A DNA stretch of 64,000 bases, taken from contig CATOTJ020000002.1 in NCBI GenBank assembly GCA_951813525.2, forward strand, positions 1,116,001-1,180,000, written 5' to 3'. The notes under the pieces were generated by a model, which ran no database searches, was not told the DNA's origin, and saw nothing but the letters and a program-made list of their open reading frames with translations. Position 1 is the stretch's first letter. The number at the start of each line of letters is the position of its first letter. Of this stretch, positions 8,696-18,218 are shown in pieces. This DNA comes from Thermohalobaculum sp951813525 (GTDB lineage: Bacteria > Pseudomonadota > Alphaproteobacteria > Rhodobacterales > Rhodobacteraceae). The position numbers and the translations under genes were made by a program.

Positions 8696-9214
8696 CTATT
8701 CGATGATCATCAATGGTTCACCGAATTCGACCGGCTCGGCGTTCTCGATCAAGATCGCGCGAACCTTGCCAGACCGCGGTGCCGGGATCTGGTTCATCGT
8801 CTTCATGGCCTCGATGATCAGAATTGTCTGACCCTCTTCGACCTGATCACCTTCGGTCACGAAATTGTCCGCGTCTGGTTCGGGGCCAAGATAGGCGGTT
8901 CCGACCATCGGCGATGTCACGGCATTGGTAAGATCGGGACCGCCCGCTGCCGGTGCTGCCCCCCCGGCGGGGACAGGGACCGCCGCTGTTGGCGCTGTTG
9001 CGGCAACGGGCGCCGTTGCGACGGGCACGGCAACCGGCGCCGCAGCGATTGCTACACTGGACGTCGCCCGGCTGAGGCGCACTTTCAACTCGCTGTCTGC
9101 GCCGTAGTCCCGCTCGACTTCGATTTCCGCCAGATCCGAGGCGCGCAGAATATCCGCCAGCGCCTGAATGAAGGCGACATCCTTGTCGGTGTTATTGTCC
9201 GAATCGTTGCTCAT
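8696..9214 (-). CDS. accB: Acetyl-CoA carboxylase biotin carboxyl carrier protein
   Basis: A BCCP of 172 residues: an N-terminal oligomerising region (ADILRASDLAEIEVER), a long Ala/Pro/Val linker at about 48-100, and a C-terminal biotinyl domain with the biotinylation motif EAMKTMNQI (Lys at about 138). It is first in the accB-accC unit. The roughly 200 bases upstream, ending at the DsbA-like gene, probably hold the promoter; aroQ, common at this point in relatives, is not present. Confidence 0.96.
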   Translation of the reverse strand: MSNDSDNNTDKDVAFIQALADILRASDLAEIEVERDYGADSELKVRLSRATSSVAIAAAPVAVPVATAPVAATAPTAAVPVPAGGAAPAAGGPDLTNAVTSPMVGTAYLGPEPDADNFVTEGDQVEEGQTILIIEAMKTMNQIPAPRSGKVRAILIENAEPVEFGEPLMIIE

Positions 9215-9419
9215 GGATCGGGGCCTCTATCGTGACGGGCTGGTCTGCGCCCGATTGTTATTGTAGCCAGTCTGTCATTTTAAGGACGTATCGTTCTTAA
9301 CAATCTGACTTATCTGGTTGCCTGCAACAGGTTCCGCGCAGCACTACGAAACGCAAACCGCCGCGCTGATATCGCGACGGTCTATCGGTATTTTGGGGGT
9401 GCGTCAAAGGCGCTGCGCC

Positions 9420-10175
9420 TCAGTTCGACGCCGCGCGGACCTGTTCGATCACAGCCACCATGTCCTCCATCGGCAAGAAACCGCGGATAACCTGATCGCC
9501 GATGATAAAGGCCGGCGTGCCCTGCAATCCCAGGACCTGCGCCAACTGATAGTTCTTGTTCAGCTTGTCGCTGATCGCCTCACTGCCGGCCCGTTCCTTC
9601 AGTGCTGCAATGTCATATCCCAACGAAGCTGCAATCTGATAGGCCGCCGCCTCGTCCAACGCCCCTTCAAAGGTCATCAGCGCGTCATTCAAGTCGTGGT
9701 ACTTGGACGGATCCAGTTCCATCGCAGCCAATGCCATGCGCCCGGCTTCGACCGAATCCGGCCCAAGGATAGGGAATTCCTTTACGATCAGCCGGATATT
9801 GGGATCGCGATCCAGCAATTCCTCGACCACAGGATGCGCCCGCTTGCAGAAGCCGCAGCGATAATCCAGCCACTCGACAATGGTGACATCGGCATCTTCC
9901 GGGCCGACCACGAACGAGAATCCATCGTTAAAAATGGCCTCGCTGTTCGACGCGACAAGGTCCTTATCAGCCTCGGCCGCGGCCATGTTGCGCCGTTCTT
10001 CCAGGATCTGGATCGCTTCGAAGATGACGTCGGGATTTTCAAGCAGATAGGCCCGAACTTCCGAGCGGAACGCCTGACGCTCGGCGTCGTTCATTTTCGA
10101 CAGATCCAGCCCATCTGCAGCGGCAGGCAGGACCAGACTAGCCGCCAGGGCCAAAGAGGTCAGGGAAAGGCGCAT
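9420..10175 (-). CDS. DsbA-family periplasmic thiol oxidoreductase
   Basis: A 251-residue exported thioredoxin-fold protein. It has a signal peptide (LTSLALAASLVLPAAA), an N-terminal helical segment with DVIFEAIQILEERR that resembles the ScsC-type N-terminal extension, and a thioredoxin domain with the active site YRCGFCKRAHPVVEELL at about 108-124 (CGFC). The cis-Pro loop is GTPAFIIGD. CGFC differs from the CPHC of E. coli DsbA, and the extension suggests an ScsC or DsbC-like isomerase role rather than a simple oxidase. The M48 protease upstream probably shares the operon. Confidence 0.88.
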   Translation of the reverse strand: MRLSLTSLALAASLVLPAAADGLDLSKMNDAERQAFRSEVRAYLLENPDVIFEAIQILEERRNMAAAEADKDLVASNSEAIFNDGFSFVVGPEDADVTIVEWLDYRCGFCKRAHPVVEELLDRDPNIRLIVKEFPILGPDSVEAGRMALAAMELDPSKYHDLNDALMTFEGALDEAAAYQIAASLGYDIAALKERAGSEAISDKLNKNYQLAQVLGLQGTPAFIIGDQVIRGFLPMEDMVAVIEQVRAASN

Positions 10176-10212
10176 TCAAGTCTCCTGTTTCGGTGTTCGG
10201 CGCGGCGGCGCC

Positions 10213-11547
10213 TTATTCGTTGTTCTGGTCGAGACGTAAAATATCCTGTGCGCGCAACCAACCGGGAGAGCCGTTCGCAAGAATGCTTATTGCCCGTTTC
10301 GCCAATGTCACAGCACTTTTTTTATCGCCGGACAGTGCGTATCGCTCGGCCGATGCCAGCGTTGCCATGCCCGTCTCGCCTGCCCGTTGATACGCAGTAG
10401 AAAGATCGCGCAGTGCCGAAACATCGGCCAGATCACCGGTGCGCGCGTCCTTCAGAATCCGCAAAGCCTCGGCGTTCAGTTTGGGCCTGTCCGGTTGCAA
10501 CAGCGCCCGTCCCAGCCCCGCTTTCATCAATGGAATATGCGGCGCCAATCTTACGGCGCGCCGATAATACGGGATCGCCTCTTCGGCCCGGTTCGATTCC
10601 AGCAGGATCTGGCCTTTCAGTTCCTGGTAGAAGGCATCATTGGGCTTGGCCGCGATCAGCCGGTCGACCGCGGCCAGCGCTTTGCCCGTATCGCGCATTC
10701 GGTGATAGGCAACGGCCCGTTGCATCAACACTGCTTCGGTGTCCGGCTTGCCTTCAACATCGCGCAGCGCCCGGCCGGTCGGACGTAGAAAGCCAGCCAG
10801 CTTGGCGCGCATTCTGCCATGCCAGTATTCCCGTTCGGGATCTGGCGCGAACGTTCGTCCTTCGGCCTCGCCGACCCGGCGGTCGATCAGCGCCAGCCGG
10901 TTGGTCGACAAAGGGTGGGTCAGGATATAGGGGTCGACCGATCCGATCGACAGCACTTCCTGCCCGCGAAACATCTCGATCACCTTTTGTAGGCCCTTGG
11001 GATCGATGCCGGCGCGGGCCAAATAGGTTAACGCCGCCTGATCAGCCGACGCTTCCTGTGCGCGTGTGTTCGACAGAAACTTGCGGATAATTGCGCCCTG
11101 AACCGCCGCGGCGGTCGCAGCGCCCGCTTCGCCGCCACCGGCGACGCCGATCCCGACACCCAGCAACAGCCCCAACAACGCCGGACCCTCGGCATTTCGG
11201 ACATTTATGGCGCGCAGGGCCTGATGACCGCCCGCGAGATGACCAATCTCGTGCGCCATCACGCCCAACAGCTCTTCCGGCGTTTCCAACTCCATCAACA
11301 GTCCGGTGTGCAGAAAAATGTTTCGGCCACCGGCAACGAAAGCATTCATCGACGGATCACGGATGATGTAGATGTTGACCGACGAAGGCGGGATGCCCGC
11401 GGCCTGAAACAAGGGCACGGACATACGTTTCAGCGTTTGCTCGATCTCGGCATCCCGGATCAGCGTGCGGCCCCTGGCATCGGAATGCGATGGCCAGACC
11501 AAAACGACGAACAAGATCGCCAGGGCAAGATGCCGCCATCCCGTCAC
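10213..11547 (-). CDS. M48 family metalloprotease with TPR repeats (BepA-like)
   Basis: A 444-residue exported zinc protease with a C-terminal TPR region, the layout of BepA/YfgC, which controls outer-membrane protein assembly in the periplasm. Signal peptide at 1-24; zinc site MAHEIGHLAGGH at about 103-114 with the third ligand in EASADQAAL; TPR-like repeats from about residue 265 (YHRMRDTGKALAAVDRLI, then EAIPYYRRAVRLAPH). It lies 37 bases upstream of the DsbA-family gene on the same strand, which fits a shared role in envelope protein quality control. Confidence 0.9.
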   Translation of the reverse strand: MTGWRHLALAILFVVLVWPSHSDARGRTLIRDAEIEQTLKRMSVPLFQAAGIPPSSVNIYIIRDPSMNAFVAGGRNIFLHTGLLMELETPEELLGVMAHEIGHLAGGHQALRAINVRNAEGPALLGLLLGVGIGVAGGGEAGAATAAAVQGAIIRKFLSNTRAQEASADQAALTYLARAGIDPKGLQKVIEMFRGQEVLSIGSVDPYILTHPLSTNRLALIDRRVGEAEGRTFAPDPEREYWHGRMRAKLAGFLRPTGRALRDVEGKPDTEAVLMQRAVAYHRMRDTGKALAAVDRLIAAKPNDAFYQELKGQILLESNRAEEAIPYYRRAVRLAPHIPLMKAGLGRALLQPDRPKLNAEALRILKDARTGDLADVSALRDLSTAYQRAGETGMATLASAERYALSGDKKSAVTLAKRAISILANGSPGWLRAQDILRLDQNNE

Positions 11548-11626
11548 TTTATACGCTCCTGCCTTTCAGACTTGGTCAGATATGTTACGCACCATCTGAT
11601 AGTGATCTTTTTCGCAGGCAAGGGCA

Positions 11627-12775
11627 ATGACGGCCAATTTATCAAAACGCAGCCGCATTGCGCCGTTTCTGGCCATGGACGTGATGGAGCAGGCGCGCCT
11701 TGTCGCCGCCGAGGGCCGCGATATTGTTCACATGGAAGTGGGCCAGCCCGGCACCCCTGCGCCGGTCACCGCGACCGATGCAGTCGCGCGGGCCATGGCT
11801 GCGCGCGAACCGATGGGGTACACCGTCGCCCTCGGTCTGCCAGAACTGCGCCAGGGTATCGCGCGGCTTTATCGCGACCGGCACGGTCTCGATCTGGACC
11901 CGGCGCGGGTTGTGATCACGACTGGATCGTCATGCGGCTTTATCCTCGCATTTCTGGCTGTTTTCGATGCGGGCGCCCGTGTTGCGCTGGCCGATCCCGG
12001 ATATCCCGCCTACCGCAACATCCTGGGCGCACTGGATCTACAGGTTGCACGGATTGAAACGGATCTTTCGTCGGGCTTTCAACCGACACCGGCCCAATTG
12101 GCGGCCGAAGGTAAAATTGACGGGCTGTTGATCGCGTCCCCGGCCAATCCGACCGGGACCATGCTGGGCCGCGAAGACCTGATCGCACTGTCAAATTTTT
12201 GTGCGGACACCGGGGCGGCGCTGATCTCGGACGAGATCTATCACGGGCTAAGTTACGGGGCGCCAGAGGTCTCGATCCTGGAAGTTTCGGATGACGCAAT
12301 CGTGATAAATTCGTTCGCCAAATATTTCTCGATGACCGGCTGGCGCGTCGGCTGGATGGTGGTGCCCCCGGACCTGATCCGAACGATCGAGAACCTGGCA
12401 CAGAACCTCTTTATCTGCCCGCCACATGTCAGCCAGATTGCAGCCCTGGGCGCCTTGGATGGGATCGAAGAGCTGGAAGGCCATAAGAAGGTATATGCCG
12501 CGAACCGGGCGCTGTTGCTCGATACGCTGCCAAAGCTCGGCTTTCGTGATATCGCCCCGGCGGATGGCGCCTTTTACATCTACGCCGATATTTCCGAGCG
12601 GGCGAATGACAGCCGCGAGTTCAGTCACCGATTGCTGCACGAGGCTGGCGTTGCCGCGACCCCGGGTCTCGATTTTGATCCGGTTCGCGGGCACCGGACC
12701 ATGCGGTTTTCATTCGCGCGAACCGAAGCAGAAATTACCAATGGTGTCAAAAGGTTGCAGAAGTTTCTTTCTTAG
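11627..12775 (+). CDS. Class I/II pyridoxal-phosphate aminotransferase
   Basis: A 382-residue fold-type I aminotransferase. The PLP-binding lysine is in NSFAKYFSMTGWRVGW at about residue 228; ASPANPTGTML and SDEIYHGLSY supply the usual Asn and Asp/Tyr contacts, and MRFSFAR the C-terminal substrate Arg. Relatives include aspartate and aromatic aminotransferases; the substrate cannot be read from the sequence. It is divergent from the M48 protease gene (about 80 bases between starts, a shared promoter region) and convergent with the glycosyltransferase-like genes. Confidence 0.88.
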   Translation: MTANLSKRSRIAPFLAMDVMEQARLVAAEGRDIVHMEVGQPGTPAPVTATDAVARAMAAREPMGYTVALGLPELRQGIARLYRDRHGLDLDPARVVITTGSSCGFILAFLAVFDAGARVALADPGYPAYRNILGALDLQVARIETDLSSGFQPTPAQLAAEGKIDGLLIASPANPTGTMLGREDLIALSNFCADTGAALISDEIYHGLSYGAPEVSILEVSDDAIVINSFAKYFSMTGWRVGWMVVPPDLIRTIENLAQNLFICPPHVSQIAALGALDGIEELEGHKKVYAANRALLLDTLPKLGFRDIAPADGAFYIYADISERANDSREFSHRLLHEAGVAATPGLDFDPVRGHRTMRFSFARTEAEITNGVKRLQKFLS

Positions 12776-12811
12776 ATCCGCGATCCCTGCCTTCGCGCCG
12801 GATCAGGCACC

Positions 12812-13609
12812 TCACTCGATATCCTCGAAGGTATCAAAATCGTCCCCGATGCGCGCGGCATAGTATCCATCGAACGATTTGTTTCCCAGATGGCGCACTG
12901 CGGCCTCGGTATCCAACCACAGATCGCCGCCACAATCTTCGACCCAGCGTTTGCAAAAGCTCTGATCCTCGCCGTACATGAAACTGCCATCGGGTGAGGT
13001 TAGATGGCTGAAGAAATCGTGGTAATTCAATCCCTTATGCAGCGGAACATCAGCCATACGGGGTTTCGCCGCCGCAGCGCCGCTTTCCACCATCCGCTCG
13101 GGCACGGCGCGCGATAACAGCATCATACCGGTGCCCGTCGCTGGTACGGTGATGAAACCGTCCCGGCGTTTCGGTACCCATTTTCCGCCACCGAACGCCC
13201 CGGTCTGATGGTTATAGATCCAGGCCCGCGCCAGCAGATCACCCATCGGGGTCTGCTGATCCTCTGGAAGCCCCGCTTCCGCCTCGATAAACTCTCTGAT
13301 CCGCTGCCATTGCGGAAACTTTTGCGGATAAGCGGCCGCGACGAAATCGGCGTCGAAGGCCATCAGCCGCTCGATTGTCTGCGGCTGAAAGGCCATGTCG
13401 GAATCCAGCAACAGCAGATGCGTAAACCGGGTCCGCGTCAGAAAAATGCTCATCAACTGATTGCGCGAAAAGACGATGTCCGAAAACTCATAAGTCTCGA
13501 ACGCAAACGGTGTCCCGCTCCCTCGCAGCCATTGCGTCAATCCGATCAGGGACTTGACGGTCTGGGTGCTGATCTCGCCCATTGTCGGCATTGCGATTAA
13601 AAGGATCAT
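12812..13609 (-). CDS. Glycosyltransferase-like protein, second of a tandem pair
   Basis: A 265-residue protein starting MILLIAMPTMGEI. I place the start at 13,609, where the ATG overlaps the stop of the upstream gene (ATGA); the longer reading would sit inside that gene. LLLLDSDMAF carries a DxD-type metal motif near residue 78, and the end has SFMYGEDQSFCKRWVEDCGGDLWLDTE. This is like proteins annotated as glycosyltransferase family 2-like. It is clearly paralogous to the gene before it. Donor and acceptor are unknown, and no other polysaccharide genes surround it. Confidence 0.72.
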   Translation of the reverse strand: MILLIAMPTMGEISTQTVKSLIGLTQWLRGSGTPFAFETYEFSDIVFSRNQLMSIFLTRTRFTHLLLLDSDMAFQPQTIERLMAFDADFVAAAYPQKFPQWQRIREFIEAEAGLPEDQQTPMGDLLARAWIYNHQTGAFGGGKWVPKRRDGFITVPATGTGMMLLSRAVPERMVESGAAAAKPRMADVPLHKGLNYHDFFSHLTSPDGSFMYGEDQSFCKRWVEDCGGDLWLDTEAAVRHLGNKSFDGYYAARIGDDFDTFEDIE

Positions 13610-14409
13610 TCTGCGGTTTCCTTGGTCAGCGCGAAATCGCGGGCCGCGTTCGGTCGATACCGGCCAGAGTGCCCGCGCATGCCGTAATGCATGATCCGGC
13701 TGTCGATATCGGCCCAGATCTGGCCACCGCAGTCTTCGACCCAACGGCGGCAGAACGAAATATCTTCAGATTCGAACATGCTGCCATCGGGCGCCTCGCG
13801 CGGTGCAAAGAAATCGCAAAGTGGCGATGTCCCCAGCATCGGCAAATCGCGATATCCCGGCCGCGGCCGGGCGATGCCATGCGCCAGCATGATCTCGAAC
13901 ACATCGCGCTGGATCAGCATGATACCTGTGCCGACCGCCGGGACCGTCATGAACCCGCCATCCTGTGTCGGCGAAAAGGCCGAACCGTCTGAATACCGGG
14001 TGTCGATATTGTAGGAATGGGCGATATCCAGCAAATCCTGCGTCGCGCTGGGCCGGTCGCCGCTTTCTGCCGCATCTGTCTCAACTTGTTCGCGAAACCG
14101 GTCCCAGGCCAGAAATCGCTTCGGGCAAACGGCAGCAGCGATCGGTTTGTCAAAGGCGATCAGCCGCAGGATCGTCTGCGCAGAAAACCCCATATCGGTG
14201 TCGATGAACAGGATATGGCTGAATTCATTGTCGGCGATGACATGGCTTGCAAAGATGTTCCGGCTGAGCGCGATATCCGAGAGGGATAAAGAGCGATAGT
14301 CCCAATCGATGCGCTCATTCGACAGCGTTCGGCCCAGCTCCATCAGATACTGAACCGTCCCGCTGACCACCGTTCCGGTTGTCGGTTGCGCAATCAGGAT
14401 TTTCTGCAT
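13606..14409 (-). CDS. Glycosyltransferase-like protein, first of a tandem pair
   Basis: A 267-residue protein starting MQKILIAQPTTGTVV. The ATG at 14,409 is chosen over an upstream in-frame start because similarity to its tandem paralogue begins there. ILFIDTDMGF gives a DxD-type motif and MFESEDISFCRRWVEDCGGQIWADID matches the paralogue's C-terminus, including the Cys pair. The two genes share order of motifs but are far from identical, so the duplication is not recent. No signal peptide or membrane segment is seen; probably cytosolic. Confidence 0.72.
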   Translation of the reverse strand: MQKILIAQPTTGTVVSGTVQYLMELGRTLSNERIDWDYRSLSLSDIALSRNIFASHVIADNEFSHILFIDTDMGFSAQTILRLIAFDKPIAAAVCPKRFLAWDRFREQVETDAAESGDRPSATQDLLDIAHSYNIDTRYSDGSAFSPTQDGGFMTVPAVGTGIMLIQRDVFEIMLAHGIARPRPGYRDLPMLGTSPLCDFFAPREAPDGSMFESEDISFCRRWVEDCGGQIWADIDSRIMHYGMRGHSGRYRPNAARDFALTKETAE

Positions 14410-14638
14410 TGCACCCCCATTCTGACCCAGTTGCCGCCAGGGACCGGCATCCCGTACCGTCACTGGCGCCGGTACAGCCGCTTGAATAAGCCAAGGCGAT
14501 TAACCGGGCAATATCGCGTTGGGGATTTCAAGGCGCGCGTGATCGGCTATTTTGGGTCAGCGGGCGGCGCGATTCTGGACATAAAGGTCAGAACAGTTTA
14601 CCTAATGCCGCAACCCGGATCGACCGAAAGGACAGACC

Positions 14639-17600
14639 ATGGACCTGCGCGATGTGAAACTATCGGATCGATATGATCTGGAAAGATCACCTGTCCTCTT
14701 GTCGGGCACCCAGGCGTTGGTGCGGGCGGCCATGATGCAAAAGGCCCGCGACACAGCCGCTGGCCACAATACGGCGGGCTATGTCACGGGCTATCGTGGA
14801 TCGCCGCTTGGCGCAGTCGATGGCACATTCACCAGCGCCGCCAAGCACTTGGAACCATTGGACATCAAGTTTCATCCGGGCCTGAATGAGGATCTTGCCG
14901 CCACGGCCCTTTGGGGCTCGCAGATGTCGGAACTGAAGGGCGAGGGCAAATTCGACGGTGTTTTTGGCCTCTGGTACGGAAAAGGTCCCGGCGTCGACCG
15001 GTCGGGCGATGTCTTCCGGCACGCAAATATCGCGGGCTCGTCGCCGCTGGGCGGTGTTCTGGTTGCGATGGGCGACGACCATACCGGCGAATCCTCGACC
15101 ACCCTGCACCAATCCGAAATGGCGCTGATGGATGCGATGATGCCGATCCTGTCGCCCGCGGGTGTGCAGGAATTGCTGGATTACTGCATCACCGGCTGGA
15201 CCATGTCCCGTTTCACCGGCCTTTGGGTCGGTATCAAATGCATGAAGGACACAATCGAAGCGACGGCGGTGGTTGATGGCCGGCCGGACCGGGTTCAGAT
15301 CAAACTGCCCGATTTCGAGATGCCCGCCGCGGGCCTGAACATCCCGCTCTATGAAGAACCCTTCCAGGGCGAGGACCGCCTGCACGATTACAAACGATTT
15401 GCCGCACAGGCCTTTGCCCGCGAAAACAATCTCGACGGCCGCACACATGGCGCCCCGGGTGCCAAAGTCGGCATCGTCACGTCCGGCAAGAGCTGGCTCG
15501 ATGTCTGTCACGCGCTGGAACTTTTGGGGATCGATCAGGCAGAGGCCGAGCGTATCGGCCTGACCGTCTACAAGGTCGGCATGGTCTGGCCGCTAGAGCC
15601 TCAACGGCTGACCGAATGGGCCGACGGGCTGGATCAGATCGTCGTGATCGAGGAAAAGCGGGCCGTTCTGGAAACCCAGGTCAAGGAAATCCTCTACAAT
15701 GAAGCGGTTCGCCCCACGGTGGTTGGCTGGAAAGACGAAGACGGGGGTGTCCTCTTCTCGGTCAAAAAGGGCCTCGACCCCGTAACCATCGGACTCGGCA
15801 TCGGGCAGCAACTGGAAAGACAGGGCTGCGCAACAGAATCGATGCGCCACGCCATGGCATCGCTGACCGATGCAACCCGCACGGACAATGCCCCCGATCA
15901 GGCAACGCGCACGCCTTGGTTCTGTGCGGGCTGTCCGCACAATTCATCGACCATCGTCCCGGAGGGGGCGCATGCCTATTCGGGTATCGGTTGCCATTAC
16001 ATGGCACAGTGGATGGATCGCTCTACACTGGGTTACACCCATATGGGGGGCGAGGGCGCGAACTGGATCGGTGAACACCAGTTTTCGACCCGAGGTCATG
16101 TATTCCAGAACCTCGGCGACGGCACATACAACCATTCCGGCATTCAATCGATCCGTGCGGCGGTTTCGTCCTCGGCCAATATGACGTTCAAGATCCTGTT
16201 CAACGACGCCGTCGCCATGACCGGCGGCCAAAACCACGAGGGCGATCTGACATCCGGACGGATCGCGCGTGAACTGGTTGGGATTGGCGTCAAAAAAGTG
16301 ATCGCGGTTGTCGACGAAAAGGAAATGGAGTGGGCCGACTTTCCCAAGGAGGTTGCCGTCTATCCGCGCCGTGATCTGATCAAGGTACAAAAGGAATTGC
16401 AGGAAATTGAAGGGGTTACAGCCCTGATCTATATGCAGACCTGTGCCGCTGAAAAACGCCGCCGCCGCAAGCGCGGCAAGTTCCCGACCCCGCCGGAACG
16501 TGCCTTTATCAATCCGGCGGTCTGCGAAGGCTGCGGCGATTGCGGGGTTCAATCGAACTGTGTCGCGATCCTGCCAAAGGAAACGCCGCTTGGCCGCAAG
16601 CGCGAGATCGATCAGTCCGCCTGCAACCGGGACTTTTCGTGCCTCAAGGGCTTTTGCCCGTCCTTTGTCACCGTTGAAGGCGCCGAGCCGAAGAAAAAGG
16701 CCGCCAAGGAATTTGCGATGCCCGATCTGCCGGAACCGGCGGTTCCGGCGCTGACCGACAAACCCTATAACGTGTTGGTCACTGGGGTGGGCGGCACCGG
16801 CGTTGTGACGGTTGGCGCGCTGATTTCCATGGCCGCCCATATCGAAGGCAAGGGCGCGGCCGAAATGCAGATGGCCGGACTTGCGCAAAAGGGCGGCGCC
16901 GTCGCAATCCATTGCCGCATCGCCCACAAACCAGAAGACATCAGCGCCGTGCGCATTTCGGTGGGCGAGGCTGATGCCGTCATCGGCGGCGATCTGGTTG
17001 TTACCGCGGGGCAGAAGGTCCTGGCGCTGATGCAGCGTGGCCGGACCGGCTTGGTTTGCAACAGCCACGAAATTATCACCGGTGATTTCACGCGGGACAC
17101 CGAATTCGCGCTGCCGTCCGATGCCATGCAGCTAACCGTCGAACGCCGGATCGGAGCCGAAAAGGTAACGATGGTCCAGGCGAACGAATTGGCGACCGAG
17201 TTGCTGGGCGATTCCATCTATTCCAACGTTCTTTTGCTGGGTGCGGCCTGGCAGGCGGGCCTGGTACCACTGTCTGGCGACGCGATCCGCCGGGCGATCG
17301 AGCTGAACGGTGCCGGGGTCGACGGTAATCTTGCCGCCTTCGAAATTGGCCGCTGGGCGGTTGCCGATCGTGAAGGGTTGACCGCGCATCTCACCCCGTC
17401 CGCCGAAGTGATCGAAACGCTGCCCGCCAAGATCGCCCGCCGGGTCGAGCATCTGACCGGCCACACCAGCGCGCGGTATGCCAAACGCTATCGCAAGCTG
17501 GTAGACCGTGCGATCGAGACGGAAAAGGCACTTGGCGCTGATGGGTTCGGCGATGCGGTGGCCGAAGGCTACTTCAAACTGATGGCCTATAAGGACGAAT

Positions 17601-18067
17601 ACGAAGTCGCCCGGCTGCATGTGAGCTTTCTGGAAGGCCAACTGAACGAAGCGTTTGATAACGTGGGAAAAATCAGTTTTCACATGGCCCCGCCGATCCT
17701 AGGCAAAAAGGACAGCGATGGTAAACCGATCAAATCGAAATTCGGCCCGTGGATGTTCCGGGCGCTGAAAATCATGGCAAAGATGAAGCGCCTTCGCGGG
17801 GCACCTTTGGACATCTTCGGCTACTCGGCCGAGCGCAAGGGCGAGCGCGCCGCTGTCAAGGACTACGCGAAACTGGCGGATGAACTGATCAAAGGTCTGA
17901 CCCGGGAAAATCTGGGCCTGGCTGCCGAGATCGCGCGTCTGCCGCTCAAGATCCGCGGTTTTGGCCATGTCAAAGCCGCCAATGCTGAAGCCGTCACCAA
18001 AGAGCAGGAAGCCCTGATGGCACAGTTTCGCGCACCTGGCTCGCCAACGGCTCAGGCCGCCGAATAG
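14639..18067 (+). CDS. Indolepyruvate ferredoxin oxidoreductase, fused alpha and beta subunits
   Basis: A 1142-residue IorA-IorB fusion, which oxidatively decarboxylates arylpyruvates to aryl-acetyl-CoA, reducing ferredoxin. The N-terminal part carries GYRGSPLGAVDG. The TPP-binding part has TPWFCAGCPHNSS and GIGCHYMAQWMDRS near residues 420-465 and FNDAVAMTGGQNHEGD near 520. A cysteine cluster, CEGCGDCGVQSNC, at about 630 binds a 4Fe-4S cluster. The IorB-type domain starts near 710 at VLVTGVGGTGVVTVG. It is a single long gene, 151 bases before the acyl-CoA dehydrogenase. Such fusions are common in alphaproteobacteria. Confidence 0.93.
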   Translation: MDLRDVKLSDRYDLERSPVLLSGTQALVRAAMMQKARDTAAGHNTAGYVTGYRGSPLGAVDGTFTSAAKHLEPLDIKFHPGLNEDLAATALWGSQMSELKGEGKFDGVFGLWYGKGPGVDRSGDVFRHANIAGSSPLGGVLVAMGDDHTGESSTTLHQSEMALMDAMMPILSPAGVQELLDYCITGWTMSRFTGLWVGIKCMKDTIEATAVVDGRPDRVQIKLPDFEMPAAGLNIPLYEEPFQGEDRLHDYKRFAAQAFARENNLDGRTHGAPGAKVGIVTSGKSWLDVCHALELLGIDQAEAERIGLTVYKVGMVWPLEPQRLTEWADGLDQIVVIEEKRAVLETQVKEILYNEAVRPTVVGWKDEDGGVLFSVKKGLDPVTIGLGIGQQLERQGCATESMRHAMASLTDATRTDNAPDQATRTPWFCAGCPHNSSTIVPEGAHAYSGIGCHYMAQWMDRSTLGYTHMGGEGANWIGEHQFSTRGHVFQNLGDGTYNHSGIQSIRAAVSSSANMTFKILFNDAVAMTGGQNHEGDLTSGRIARELVGIGVKKVIAVVDEKEMEWADFPKEVAVYPRRDLIKVQKELQEIEGVTALIYMQTCAAEKRRRRKRGKFPTPPERAFINPAVCEGCGDCGVQSNCVAILPKETPLGRKREIDQSACNRDFSCLKGFCPSFVTVEGAEPKKKAAKEFAMPDLPEPAVPALTDKPYNVLVTGVGGTGVVTVGALISMAAHIEGKGAAEMQMAGLAQKGGAVAIHCRIAHKPEDISAVRISVGEADAVIGGDLVVTAGQKVLALMQRGRTGLVCNSHEIITGDFTRDTEFALPSDAMQLTVERRIGAEKVTMVQANELATELLGDSIYSNVLLLGAAWQAGLVPLSGDAIRRAIELNGAGVDGNLAAFEIGRWAVADREGLTAHLTPSAEVIETLPAKIARRVEHLTGHTSARYAKRYRKLVDRAIETEKALGADGFGDAVAEGYFKLMAYKDEYEVARLHVSFLEGQLNEAFDNVGKISFHMAPPILGKKDSDGKPIKSKFGPWMFRALKIMAKMKRLRGAPLDIFGYSAERKGERAAVKDYAKLADELIKGLTRENLGLAAEIARLPLKIRGFGHVKAANAEAVTKEQEALMAQFRAPGSPTAQAAE

Positions 18068-18218
18068 GATGGGCTTGCGGCCCATCCATCCCATTGGCCA
18101 CAACTCGAATTTGCGTCGTCATCAGAAGATGGCGCCGCACGGCGCCTTCGATGCAAGGCACAGCAGCATTGTCCGCGTGCGCAATGCCCCGGTCGTGCCC
18201 AGCAACTAGGAGCCATCG

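Noticed and set aside
15944..17068. About 370-codon minus-strand frame inside the IorAB gene
   Set aside because: Antisense shadow of a strongly supported gene; Arg/His-rich with no family features.
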